From Patiria miniata (lineage: Eukaryota > Echinodermata > Asteroidea > Valvatida > Asterinidae), in the NCBI RefSeq assembly GCF_015706575.1, contig NW_024037074.1:28199334-28263333 (forward strand): a stretch of 64,000 nt of DNA, in the 5' to 3' direction. Positions 9,649-20,767 of the stretch are shown here, piece by piece (the stretch's first letter is position 1; each line of letters begins with the position of its first letter). The position numbers and the translations under genes are program-made. The notes beneath the pieces were generated by a model, which saw only the letters and a list, made by a program, of their open reading frames with translations, made no database searches and was not told where the DNA came from.

Positions 9649-10495
9649 ATGAAGATCTTCGTGGCAACCATTCTGTCAATCGCCCTCCTTCTGGGTAACT
9701 CTGTTAAGCTCCGAGCTTCCGTTACTGGGCCGGTTCCCTCGGACGGTGATGGTCCTGCGTCTCAGGTGTGTCAGCAGTGCTGCCAGGGACCTGCTGCAAT
9801 ACTCGGCATACCTGGTCTGCCTGGGCCAGTAGGACCGATGGGGCCAGTAGGACCGATGGGGCCATACGGTCAGCCGGGGTCAAAGGGCGATGCAGGTCAG
9901 CAAGGTGAGATTGGCCCTATTGGCCCTATGGGTGAGCGGGGAGCACCTGGGAATACTGGGTCGAAAGGTGATGATGGGATTGGTCTGCCCGGAAAGATAG
10001 GTCCGAGAGGCCCACCGGGTCTTGTTGGAGCAGCCGGTCAGGCTGGTCTTAAAGGTCATAAAGGGTGAGCCAGGGGAGGCACCAGACGACTCCAACAAGC
10101 GGGTGGCATTCACCGTGGTGAGGACGAGCAGCTCGGATGAATCTAGTAGTAACGACTACCGATTGCCCTTCCAGCAGACCGAGACACTTCTGCCGGGTAC
10201 CCGCTTCGATCTCGAGAGCGGCACGTTCACATGTAGTGTGCCGGGCACCTACGTATTTACGTTCTCTGTTCTTAAGTATAGCAGCAGCGGTTACCTTTAC
10301 ATCCGTCTTGTTAAAAATAACTACAAGGTGATCACTACCTATGATACATCAAATCAACTTGGTCAGTTGTCTGGTAGCGCGGTAATGGTCCTGCAGCGAG
10401 GAGACTCGGTGTATCTTACCATGTACGGTAGGGTGCAGGGTTCTTCGACCGAACACGACACGTCATTCAGTGGCTTCCTCCTTTTTTCCGAATAA
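9649..10495 (+). pseudogene. Collagen-C1q gene, frameshifted (unit 1)
   Basis: The start ATG follows directly on a splice acceptor (AG at 9,647-9,648), as in all copies. The first frame gives 139 residues: signal peptide (1 to about 23, ending LRA), a CQQCC cluster at 41-45, and collagen Gly-X-Y from about 53 with one GIG interruption at 110-112. It stops at 10,066-10,068. The next frame, to 10,495, encodes a complete C1q domain ending TSFSGFLLFSE. Paralogues read AAAGGTCAGAAGGGTGAG where this copy reads AAAGGTCATAAAGGGTGAG (one extra base near 10,060-10,064), so one insertion separates stalk from head. The collagen also has an extra GPVGPM, from an 18-base duplication near 9,830-9,865. It could be a young pseudogene, an allele or an assembly error; the C1q part shows no other damage. 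Confidence 0.85.
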
Positions 10496-12537
10496 ATAAA
10501 TAATTAAATAAATATAATGAAATCACAACGCATAAATATACAGGAGCAGTGCTACACTACGCTTTCCATTTTGCCAACACAGTAACCAATGAATTAAAAG
10601 AAAAATGTTCAATGTCATGATAATAAGAAAAATAATTGATTCTTAATACAAAGCATTTTACCTTCAAGTATCAAAACTACGTAAAAAAACAGTTAATTTA
10701 AAAGAAGTTAAATATATGACTTTTGAAAAAGAAGGTTTTAGATGCGATTGAAAAACACTTCAAATGCATTATTTTTTTCGCTCAAATAACGTGGAAGTCT
10801 GCACGGTCACTATATGCCTTGCCAGGCTTTGGACGAACTTTAGGAAGGTTAAACTGAACCCCATCACAGCTTTTAGTGCGAATGTGAAACGCATGAACTG
10901 ATATTTACTCTGTGAAGCGCCGTAACGCTGCCTCACCATGGCGGATAAGTTTGAAAAGTACCGAAAAATCTTGAATTCATTCCGCACCGTAACCAAGTGC
11001 CAACGTAGTTCCTGAAGAATGGGCATACGACCCTTCCTTCTCCATATATGTTGTCATTTCTTAAACTGGTAATCGTATAAAAAAAAACATAAACCGTTAC
11101 AATAGTCTGTCTGGGAAGTAACAAATGCATGTATTAAAAAAAATGTTTTTTTTTTTTTGTTTTTTTTTCATTTGCATTTCGCATACCGTATACAGCCAGA
11201 GATTAAATGAAGCCTGGTGGTATCATTTATTTTTCCTCGGAAACTGTTTTTCTTGAAAAAAACAACAGTTTCAAATTAAGCCACAGTGAACCAAGAACTC
11301 TCAACTTTTGTTAAAACACTTTATTTTGTATCCCATGTTATAAATGTATAATTGAGTTTTGTTTCATGTTAATAGTCGAGTTTTAGAGCTTTCACTACGA
11401 TGAAATTGTTTACGATTTAAAGTAATTTGAGTTGATAATGTGACACTATATCAGCAGATTACGCAATTATGATTCTATAGTATATATTTGATTCTAAGAA
11501 ACATTTTTTTTCCAAGTATACATTTGAGGATGTGCTCTGTTTAACAGCTTAACTAATTTAAGCACAGAAATTAATCATATAACATGTAATCAGTATCGAA
11601 TATAGATACTCAAAAACTGTATTTTGAACATTACTTTAATTAAACATTTAGCTTTTAACAATGTGGAAAACCTTGTCCCACTCGTAATACATTCCATCGA
11701 ATTCCTCTCAGGAAAGTAAAATTACAGAGAAATTTTGACCGTTTACTGAATACAGTCAATAAAATCGTTTGTCGTTCAATGAACGAGCAAATCCCAGTCT
11801 GACTCTTATGAACAAAATGATTTCTTATTAAGTACTTAAATATGTGATTATAGATAACAATTTTAATCCCTTTGATATTACAAATTATTGCAAACAAAGT
11901 CAGTTAATTACCTGTATTTTTGTCCATTTTTGTTTGTTTTGACTTCTAGATTTGGGGATTGGTGTTAATGAAAGGCCGGGTTAACATTGGTTGAGGATGG
12001 ATGGGGTGGAGGATGAATGATTAGTGGTGTCGAGGGGTTAGGGATTGAAGATGAGGGGCGGGGAGCAAAATATGATGCCGATTGTTACTTATCTTTCAAG
12101 AATTCATCAAGAACAATGACTGGCACTAAGACGATGGTGTAGTCTACTTATCTCATTTACCCCACGGATTCTTAAAATGCTAAAACATGTAGACAGAACA
12201 AAATGAGAAATGAAAAATGCTGGATGTCAGGCCCATGAATCTTTGCACCTCCCCCCCCCCCTCCCCCAACACAACCAGAAGCCCACCGACAGTGTTGTTC
12301 TGCATCCGCCTGTGAAGGGCAGGGTGTTCAGGTTGGCTTGGGTTTGAAGGGTGATAGAGATAAGGTGGTTGCGTTTCGCAGATTAATGGGAGATGGGTGA
12401 GAATGAGAGGGAGAGCATTGGTGAGAGAGGCTGAATAGGGTGAAAGCTGTACGATTTCCTCACACGCTCAGCTTACAAACGCCGGGTATGTTAGGGCCAG
12501 GGTCATCGCCACGTGCATGTGGGAGGTGGGTGTGTGC
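10496..12537. other. 3' flank and long-spacer start, unit 1 (type B)
   Basis: AT-rich flank with AATAAA motifs immediately after the stop, then spacer modules shared with units 3 and 5: the LINE tail, the AACTCTCAACTTTTGTTAAA segment, GAAAGGCCGGGTTAACATTGG at about 11,970, and CATCCGCCTGTGAAGGGCAGGG at about 12,305. No gene is seen. Confidence 0.6.
10790..11020 (-). mobile_element. LINE reverse-transcriptase C-terminal remnant (unit 1)
   Basis: The - strand reads LQELRW...VRNEFKI, a decayed form of the LHWLPVxxRIxFKIL block near the end of many non-LTR reverse transcriptases, followed in another frame by the KAY-G-x-x-A-F region. Frameshifts and stops show it is dead. Confidence 0.65.
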
Positions 12538-12875
12538 AGGGGCGGATCCAGGAATTTTTGCAGGAGGGAGGGGTTCATCGCCAAAACAAATCTGACATGC
12601 GGTCATTATTATTGTTACCAGTAAAACATGTTCTTCCGCAATTTTTAAATATCCGTTGGCAGATTTATTTCAGTAAAAATAGTTTTGCTGTACGTTCCCA
12701 TCGTGGTAAACCATGGCCCCGGATGCGAATTATCTTTTCCTAAACTAAAACCACATACATAGGAGTCACCTTCTTTGGGTGAGAATATCGAGAAAATTCA
12801 TTGGTCAACCCACCCAAAAAAAAATGAAAAGAAAATAAAAGATGACATGTTGATTACCTTTTTTTTCTGTGCAAC
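12538..12875. other. Spacer with a hAT-like end
   Basis: CAGGGGCGGATCCAGG at 12,538 resembles a hAT terminal repeat; a second copy is at 33,120. The facing end is not recognisable. The sequence then continues as spacer shared with units 3 and 5. Confidence 0.4.
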
Positions 12876-12879
12876 TATA

Positions 12880-13030
12880 GACCGCTTGCAGATGCGTTCG
12901 ATAATCGACGCGAAAAGGCGCGCGACGCCATGTTGTGGGACAAGCGTATATCTATCTATGCACATTTTGTCCCATAACATGGCGTCGCGCACCTTCGCGT
13001 GTCAAGTATCGAACGCATCTGCAAGCGGTC
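12880..13030. mobile_element. 151-bp fold-back MITE with TATA target duplication
   Basis: Nearly the whole element is an inverted repeat of about 66-base arms: it begins GACCGCTTGCAGATGCG and ends with the exact complement CGCATCTGCAAGCGGTC. It is flanked by TATA at 12,876-12,879 and 13,031-13,034. The same spacer position is empty at about 34,105 and 57,790, where CTATACCCGTGAG reads through. Insertion therefore followed the duplication of the spacer. The family is not identified. Confidence 0.85.
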
Positions 13031-13034
13031 TATA

Positions 13035-15375
13035 CCTGTGAGAGTTCTGAGTGTTTTACCAGAATTTTGAAGTACGGGCATTTAGCACTGGTGTCTATGG
13101 GAATTTTAATACAGGGCTGCACCCCAAGCCCTGTAAATCGACTTCCAAAGACATAAGTGATAACTACACGTACTTCCCATTAAAAAAAAATAATAGTCAT
13201 GACTGTAGATCTCCAAAGCATGGTGTTTGAAATTTTAATTGAACACATGTAGTATTTCTTAAGTTGTTGCCCCCAAAACGGGTTAATTCTGTATTTCAAA
13301 ATTAAAATTTCGTCCAGTGATTTGTCATGACTGCGTAACATTATGAGATTTAATGCTATGGGGAAACTGTCAAACAATGAAACATTAATACATGTTTGAC
13401 CGAAACAAATATAGTATCTTAAACGCGAAAAATACAAACCGAATGAAAACAGAAAGTCAACGTCCACGAAATATGACACACTCGTTTTTTGGGGGGCCGG
13501 GCAATAACCCGAGCCTACCAGGCCCAGATGTTTTAAGTTGTAAGTTCGGCCAGTAATTGGTCTTGATTTATTACTCATAAGGAGATTCTATTTCGCGAGA
13601 AACCGTCGAACAACGAATGAAAGTTTATTTCGAGAAAGGGCGCGCTAAATAAAACTAGTGTTAAGTTTCCATCAATAGAGGGGGCGCCTCATAAATAGTG
13701 GTCTCCACAAAGCGAGCAACTGCCAAGACCCCATTGGCAAAAACCATAAGCGATAAAACATTATCTGCAATTGTGTGTTTTCTTGTGGTGTGCCCCCCCC
13801 CCTCCCACAGCTGGTAATGTGGCCCCTCCCCCTCCACCATGCCCGGAGCTGGCCATGGTGCTGCTCCTCAGACACTCAGGTTAATACTGATTCCCGATAA
13901 ATTTCTCTCATCCAAACTTCATTGAAGAAAAAGAGGCTTTTTTCCTTTCCGCTTTCATATGAAAATCAGACTCCTTTGAAAACTTATAACACCTTTACCC
14001 TAGTATAAGTTGAATTGTTTTACTTTGGTAAACGTATTTACCAAATTGAATTCAATGTACAAGTTACCTAGATTGCGCACTTGTTATGCGGGTGATGAAG
14101 ATACCCGAAACATTTTTATATTTTCGCTAAACTCAACCGGGTGCGAAAATGCTTGCCATTTGAAAGTGCATTTGAAAGAAATTTTTGCAATTTTGAATGA
14201 GCAAGGGTGAGAAGTTGGACTAAAATTTGAATGAAGACTTTGCTGCTTTAGACCTTACATAATTATGTCTTCTACAAAAATTAATGTGATTGACTTACTA
14301 GCACCCTATTATTGGTTAAACTCTCTCGCGTGAGCGGTCACTCTACTAATTATCACCACCTAGACACGCACTATAATATTAATGAGTCTGTATTTCATAG
14401 GGTCTTAAATTCACGCTACCCCGGATAAGAGACACCCGGCGGAGACACGCCCAATGCAGTATCATTTATTAATCCTCGGAAGGATGTGTTTTCTTTCTAA
14501 AACAAAAACAAAGAAATTAGTTTGAATTGCACCATAGTGGATTAATGACTCTCAAATGTCATTGTTGTTTTTGTTTTGTTCTTGTGTGCCAAATTATTTC
14601 TATTTGATTTCAACGTGTTAAAAGTTTGGTCTTAGAGTTTAATTCTGATGAAATGATTGTATACGATGTAATGAAATTTTAATTGTTAATGTGACACTAT
14701 CAGAGCATTGTTAAAGTGCTGTAAAAATTCTATTGCAAATGAATATTTTATTGTACAAAAGGTGTTGTTTATTTTCAAGTGCATTTACATTTCATAATAT
14801 TTCTTTGTTTAACTGCTTAACTAATTTAGTAATATCATGTGATAACATATAGAATATAAATTCTAAAAACAATGTTTTAAAAACTCTAGTGTTTGATAAT
14901 TTGGGACATACATGCCCCTTGTAATACACTCTGGAAGAATGAAATCGAGTTCTCCGGAAAGTAGAATTGCAAAGACATTTTGAATATTTACTAAAAAAAG
15001 TTAAAGAAATCGTTTCTCGTCGAAATGAACAAGCAAATACCAATCTGGCTCTTGTAAACAAATGTCTTTTTAAGTACATCAATCTGTTAATATTATGAAC
15101 AATTCTAGTCAATTTGATATTAAAAATATTTGCACTAATTCAGTGAATTACTTTGTATTTCTGTATAGTTATTTTGCTGTTTTGTCGTCTTCAGTTTGTG
15201 GTTCGTGTTCAATGCCCGGTACAGATGTGTGTCGAGGGGGTTAAGGGTTGAAAATGGGAGGGGGCAACAAAACTGATACCAATAGTTATTTATCTTTCAA
15301 TAATTGAAAGAGCAATAAATACTACTAAGACGATGGCGTGGTCCACTCGTTTCATTTCCCCCACGGATTCTTGAA
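13035..15375. other. Long spacer of unit 1, middle part
   Basis: Shared with 34.1-37.1 kb (interrupted there) and 57.8-60.3 kb. It contains a poly-C run at 13,793-13,802, the GGTGTCATATGAAAATC module split by another module (14,010-14,310) that also occurs before coding exons, and a second diverged copy of the GGCGGAGACACGCC...CCTCGGAAGGA segment at 14,430. No gene is seen. Confidence 0.5.
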
Positions 15376-15713
15376 ATAATAATAATTAATTTTTGGGGGC
15401 TAATCATCCTTACTCGCAGCTGGGATGCTGAATTGCGAAGGACGCGGCTATAACGTGGTCGGGCCGCTGGCACGTGAAGGCGCCTATGGTTGCCGGCCAC
15501 ATCGACCCATATATGACCACGGAGCACAGCCTGAGATCGAAAGTGTTTGATTTTTCCGGAGGGAGGAAAACCGGAGGGCCCGGAGAAAAACCCTCGTGGC
15601 ACTGGAGAGAACCAATGCACAACTCTACTCACACGTGATCCGCGGCCAGGATTCGAACCGTAGTCACCTTGGTGAGAGGCGAGCACTTTACGCACAAGCC
15701 ACCCACGCCACCC
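15376..15713 (-). mobile_element. tRNA-derived SINE with a 'CTCCGG..CTCCGGTTTTCCTCCC' core
   Basis: Read on the - strand: a tRNA-like head (box A-like GGCTTGTGCGTAAAGTG; box B GGTTCGAATCC at 15,649-15,659), a central core with CTCCGGGCCCTCCGGTTTTCC, and a tail GATGATTAGCCCCC ending in an ATT-rich repeat. Sister copies lie at the same position in the other long spacers. The spacer halves at about 12,175, 32,757, 55,743 and 56,354 lack it (TTCTTAAAATGC or a close variant reads through). The core resembles, from memory, the Nin-DC SINE domain; a library search would settle this. Confidence 0.8.
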
Positions 15714-15878
15714 AAAATGCTATTATAATGTAGTCAGGAAAAATAAAGAAGGAAAAATGAAAGGCATCCCCACGCCTTTTGATTCTCTAACGGCCAGCTT
15801 GCGGGGTATCAGGCACTTTTACCTGCCCCCTTCCCCTCCACTCACCGCCTAACATAACTGGAAGCACATGGACAATTT
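15714..15878. other. Spacer between SINE and fold-back element
   Basis: Spacer sequence shared with 24,051-24,210, 37,454-37,615 and 60,656-60,825. Nothing else is seen. Confidence 0.5.
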
Positions 15879-17002
15879 GGGCGTTTTCGAATCCCTGTTC
15901 TTGACAACACTCGGGTTAACCCGACACGAGAACAGCGGTCTCGAACGTGACGAACAGACCCGAGAGGGCGTTCGCGGATCGATTTCTTCACTCACGGGTT
16001 GATGGAGGGTTCGGCGAGGTGCAGCTTGAAAAAAATGGCGGACTGTGAAGATTCACTGCGCAATAGTCGTAGCCTTGTTGCCGTTTTGTGATTGGTCAAT
16101 TAACGACGTTGAAGTACATGTACGCAAGTACGTACGGTACAATGTACACGTACGGGCGCCGCATGTACATGTACATGTTCATCGTACAAGGCCAGATTCT
16201 GCAGGTTTTTTGTGACACATTTCGTTCACATAATGATACAGAAAGGGGAAAAGAAAGATCATTGCACAAAACCCTACTGTGTATATATCTCGATATTTAA
16301 ATGAACATTGCAAACTATCTGCAATGATTCGTTGGACATTAATTTTGTGCATAAACTTTGGGAATGGAAGAATTACTTCTCTCTTTTAAAAAGAAACTTA
16401 TATCATTCATCTAAAAAGGACTGATAATGCGACCGGAAGAATTACTCACTCCAATTCCGTATTCACTTTCATGCATTTATGGGGGTGTGTCTAAACGATC
16501 TCAAAATGTAATCATAGATCATTTGGAAAATTGGAAATTTATTTTCTTTACATCTTTACATGATGTTCATTTATGAAAACAGACCGTCACTAAAATGATT
16601 CTGAACGTATTGTATACTGAGTGCGGACGGATCCCAGGTGCGTAAGCAGCATAAATCACTTGCGACCGCGCTTGCAGCTACTTGCACTGGAGATACGAAG
16701 ACACCATCAAATGAACGTCGTTCATTGTCCAATCGCAAAATGGCAACAAGGCTAATACCCTAATGATTGGAATAAGAATACCATTATAGTGCAGGTCTGC
16801 AATTTCATCCCCGCATGTCCAGTTTTGCAACAGTCGTCCTTGTTCATTTGGAATAGGCCTAAGTACAAATTCAGACGATTGTCGGCCATTTTGCATTGCT
16901 TTATATCGACGCGACACGCACTCGCGCGTTCGTAACAACCAGCTCGAGAACACGTTCTCGTGTTACACGCGTGTTGTCAAGAACAGGGATTCGAAAACGC
17001 CC
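15879..17002. mobile_element. 1.1-kb fold-back element with TTT target duplication
   Basis: Ends are GGGCGTTTTCGAATCCCTG and its complement, extended into imperfect inverted arms of more than 200 bases; GTAGCCTTGTTGCC near 16,070 pairs with GGCAACAAGGCTA near 16,745. TTT flanks both sides (15,876-15,878 and 17,003-17,005). Paralogous spacers at about 24,210 and 60,820 read GACAATTTGGTTCTGTATCC without it. An open frame of 91 codons on the - strand inside it is not recognised as a transposase. A 3-base target site fits PIF/Harbinger-like elements, weakly. Confidence 0.8.
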
Positions 17003-18714
17003 TTTGGCTCTGTATCCGCCGTGAAGGGGCATGGTATTTAGGCCGTTTGGGTCTGAAGGTTGTAAGACTTTAATTAGGTGGTTGCGTCCGCAGATTGATG
17101 GTAGATGGGTGAGATGGGGATGGGATGGCAAAGCCTTGGTGAGAGAGGCTGGATAGGGTGAAAGTTGAACCCACGTCAGCGTACGGGCAGGTGTGTTAGG
17201 GGCAGGGTCGTTGCCAAATGCAGCGGGGAGGTCTGGGTACCCGATTTAGTAAAAATGGTCTGGTCATTAAACAAGCGGCCGGCTCCTAATCCCAGACGGC
17301 GTAGTACGGACGTCCTGTCCTCTTTGCCACTGGTTGTAGCTGTCCCCCCCCCCCCCCCCCTCTTGTGATTTTCAAATATCCGATGGCAGATTTATTTCAG
17401 TAAAATATTAGTGCTGTACGTTCGCATCGTCGTCAAAATCATGGTCCTGGCCGGATGATGAGAAACGATACGTCACTTCAAACTCAGTGGCGTAACCCGG
17501 AAAGCTATGGAGGGCGTGCCTCACCACTCAGCCTGCCTAGGATTCGGGGGAGGCGTTTAACTCTTTTGAATGCTTCCTCCAGAAAATGAGGAGTCTAAAT
17601 TAAGGTCCCTTTAATAAACCACGCCAATGTGTAATACTTCGCGGCGTAATATCTCTCGAAAATACTAGGTTTAAAAACGACACAACCTAGATAGGTATAA
17701 GAATAGGTACTGTTTGGAATTGTGGGCAGTATTGTTCCGCTAGAAATCAGGCACACTCAGGGGCACACTTAGTGATTATTTTTGACTTTCGGTAGAATAT
17801 GGGCCACCGTCTTTTCAAATTCTCTCAGAAGGTATTCTTATAGGCCGGCATATTTTAGCGGGGAAAACTTGTCATATGCAGAAAATTGATGAGTGAATTA
17901 CTAAAAACAGTGGCACTCGATAGGTAATACCCAAAGAAAAACAAATGTCACGACACGACTGTTAATGCTGTAAAAATAGATTTACTCTACCTCTTCCTGT
18001 CGACGAAACTATTAATAGAAAGGGGAACAACAGCACTCTAGCATTAAATAAGCACCCCTTTCTCCGCCTCAGCTATTGGTTCGGGATCCACCGTTGGCTG
18101 CCCAGGGTGGTCAGGAGGGGGAAGGGATGGTGGGGGCAGGGGTTCAATATGGGGATTCGTGCTTGGCTTGGAGATCAGGGTATTGAAGGCTAGTGTTTCC
18201 TAAGGAAAGATGTTTGTTGCACTTGGTTGGACCAAAGCAGTTGGGTAAGTTTGGGATTAGGTTTGATTAGGCGAGGGTCAAGATCGGAGTTGGCATAATT
18301 ATGTGTTTGGTTATAGGTATAGGTTAGGCTCAATAAGCGGAGGTGGGAGGGCCTCAAATAGCGAGGAGGGGGTTCTGCAGGTGCATGCAAGGTCGATTGC
18401 ATGCCGAGAAAATGCCGAGCTGGGCGCACGTACGCTTGACTGGTGGATGGGGATAGATGAATGGTTAAAGTTGCCTTTGGGAACTGCTGCAATCTGCAAA
18501 TTAAGTATACTTCATCGTAAGAGGGCGGCAACTGTACATGCACATGATAAATTACTACGCTTCGTTTTTCCATCAAAACAGTAGACTGCATAACCTGACT
18601 ACAAAATACTAGCCACCAAATGCGTGGCTCCATTAAATAACACGAAGCGCAAAACACACTGATTGAATCACGTATGGCCGGTGCACGTCATTATTCTATC
18701 TACCAATCATAGTT
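17003..18714. other. Long-spacer end and pre-promoter region of unit 2
   Basis: Contains the ATCCGCCGTGAAGGGG...GGTGGTTGCGT segment, a poly-C run at 17,345-17,360, and the roughly 1-kb pre-promoter segment present before every 5' exon (CATTAAATAAGCACCCC, GGTTGGGCTCAATAAGCGGAGG, GAGGGCGGCAACTGTACATG). A 155-codon - strand frame at 18,190-18,657 is not preserved in the other units. Confidence 0.55.
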
Positions 18715-19040
18715 AGTCACCCAACAAGTCGGTGACCACAAGTTAGTGGTCTGTGATTGACAGGTGCCAATCACAATCCACGTGTTTGAATGTGTCACCG
18801 AAATCCATACAATCATTCCACCAATTAGGTGCGTCTATTTGAGTGTCGGTGATACAAGCTTCGGGTTTAACGTGTGGCAATGTAACATTAACATCATTTC
18901 CGTCTCATCAATATGAAGCGAGTCAGTGATGTGTGATTGACAGCGCGCAGGGGCCAATCACAAACCGGGCTTGCAAGTCTGTTCCTCAGTCACTGCTCGG
19001 AAAATCGACGTCAATATTTAAGTCGCAAGCTGCCGGCTCA
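18715..19040 (+). promoter_or_regulatory. C1q unit 2 promoter (orphan)
   Basis: Distal element 18,752-18,775 with TGATTGACAG separated from CCAAT by three bases; E-box CCACGTG; proximal element 18,932-18,962 (TGATTGACAG at 18,934, CCAAT at 18,954); TATTTAA at 19,015-19,021. It is as well kept as the others although no C1q coding exon follows before the next promoter. Confidence 0.72.
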
Positions 19041-19129
19041 CTCCTAGCCCTCACAACGACCGCAGCTCATGTCCATGTTCAGACGACAACCCGAGAGAAC
19101 TGTTTGCAAGATCGAACAAGAATTGCACG
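19041..19129 (+). other. First (5') exon of unit 2, orphan
   Basis: ATG at 19,069 opens the same short frame (MSMFRRQ...QELH), and the donor CACG|GTGAGT is intact (GT at 19,130). A few extra bases (CTAGCC) sit in the leader relative to other copies. The expected coding exon about 3-5 kb downstream is absent, so a transcript would have to splice elsewhere, for example to unit 3. Confidence 0.6.
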
Positions 19130-20267
19130 GTGAGTGTTTGAAACAGTCTTTGACGATAATTCTGCAAACTTTGGGATTGATCTTTTGTGATTATGACATT
19201 GAAACAAATTTGATTAAAGGCAAAACGGCGAGATATAAATATTTCCGACCATGATGATTCCGTTTCCATACTGTAACTCGATAACTTATCGATATTGGTG
19301 CTTGAATCATAACCAGATATTATGTTGTATAGACTATAGGTGAATTAGCTCTTAGTCTGTACAGTTGATGCGGATTCAAACCAATATTTTGTGTGGCCAA
19401 AGTTTCAGGCAATTAAAGCTAAGGGCAAACTAATCAGGGTTTTATTTTATTTGTTCGGAAAAAGGAAATCCCGTCTCACGATATTATCGCTGCTACTTCC
19501 ATGGTGCACTCTCAACAAACAATTGTCCAAAATTCTGACTGGCTTCTCTAGCTCTTGAAAACTTACTTGAATTCTTGTCGCTTACGATAGCACACTACAA
19601 ATTCATGGAAATTTTATAGTTTTTATTGCCATTTAGGTTCACCAGATTTCCAGTCATTCTCAGCTGAAGGTTTTCAAGAGCGTATTACATGAAGTTCCAT
19701 ATTGTTATTGAGGTTCACGCACTTACACAATATTTCAGATGATAAATAAAACTCCTTTTTTTCTCACAAGAAAGAAATCTTGCGAAAGTTCGACACTTGA
19801 CCCACAATATCAGTATATGACCATTCAGCCCCTTCATTTTCTCGCTAGTTTTCCCTGTATAATGTATCAAACATAAAATTTCGATGCGATGCGCTCACCT
19901 TTTTTTTTCCGGCAATCACTCTAACTAGTTCAGGATTAAAGGTTATGCGGAAGTTGGCCACGGACGAACGTGTAAAGGAAATCAGGACTTCTCAAACATC
20001 CTGTCCTATATTGTGTTATTGGAAATTGGGATAATTTCAATACCTTTTGCGCTTTGTTTTTAAACTGTGTCATTTCACTAGATCACAATTCGTCATTCCG
20101 GTGTCACATGAAAATCCGACTTCTATGAAAATCGGACCCCTTTTCCCTATTATTGGTTAATCCCTCTCACGTGACCGGTCACTTTCCTAATTACCATACT
20201 TACGCATGCGCGTTATTACCAAAGAGTCCGAATTTCATAAAAACGTAAATTCACGCTACACCGGTTT
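19130..20267. other. Truncated intron 1 of unit 2, joined to spacer module
   Basis: Follows the unit 3 intron up to CATTCCGGT at about 20,102. There it switches to GTCACATGAAAATCCGAC, the dispersed module otherwise found in spacers, continuing to the gap. The shared CCGGT at the switch suggests a microhomology or unequal-exchange breakpoint. Confidence 0.65.
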
Positions 20268-20767
20268 NNNNNNNNNNNNNNNNNNNNNNNNNNNNNNNNN
20301 NNNNNNNNNNNNNNNNNNNNNNNNNNNNNNNNNNNNNNNNNNNNNNNNNNNNNNNNNNNNNNNNNNNNNNNNNNNNNNNNNNNNNNNNNNNNNNNNNNNN
20401 NNNNNNNNNNNNNNNNNNNNNNNNNNNNNNNNNNNNNNNNNNNNNNNNNNNNNNNNNNNNNNNNNNNNNNNNNNNNNNNNNNNNNNNNNNNNNNNNNNNN
20501 NNNNNNNNNNNNNNNNNNNNNNNNNNNNNNNNNNNNNNNNNNNNNNNNNNNNNNNNNNNNNNNNNNNNNNNNNNNNNNNNNNNNNNNNNNNNNNNNNNNN
20601 NNNNNNNNNNNNNNNNNNNNNNNNNNNNNNNNNNNNNNNNNNNNNNNNNNNNNNNNNNNNNNNNNNNNNNNNNNNNNNNNNNNNNNNNNNNNNNNNNNNN
20701 NNNNNNNNNNNNNNNNNNNNNNNNNNNNNNNNNNNNNNNNNNNNNNNNNNNNNNNNNNNNNNNNNNN
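20268..20767. other. Assembly gap (500 N)
   Basis: Exactly 500 Ns, the size commonly used as a placeholder. Real content and length are unknown; the missing unit 2 coding exon could in principle lie here. Confidence 0.98.

Noticed and set aside
12513..12743. Short frame starting MHVGGGCVQG
   Set aside because: Part of repeated spacer and the hAT-like end; not maintained at 33.1 kb.
16678..16953. Transposase in the 1.1-kb fold-back element
   Set aside because: The 91-codon frame shows no catalytic motif I recognise and overlaps the inverted arm, so it is more likely chance.
18190..18657. 155-codon - strand frame upstream of unit 2
   Set aside because: The region is present before every promoter, and the frame is broken in all others; biased, low-complexity composition.
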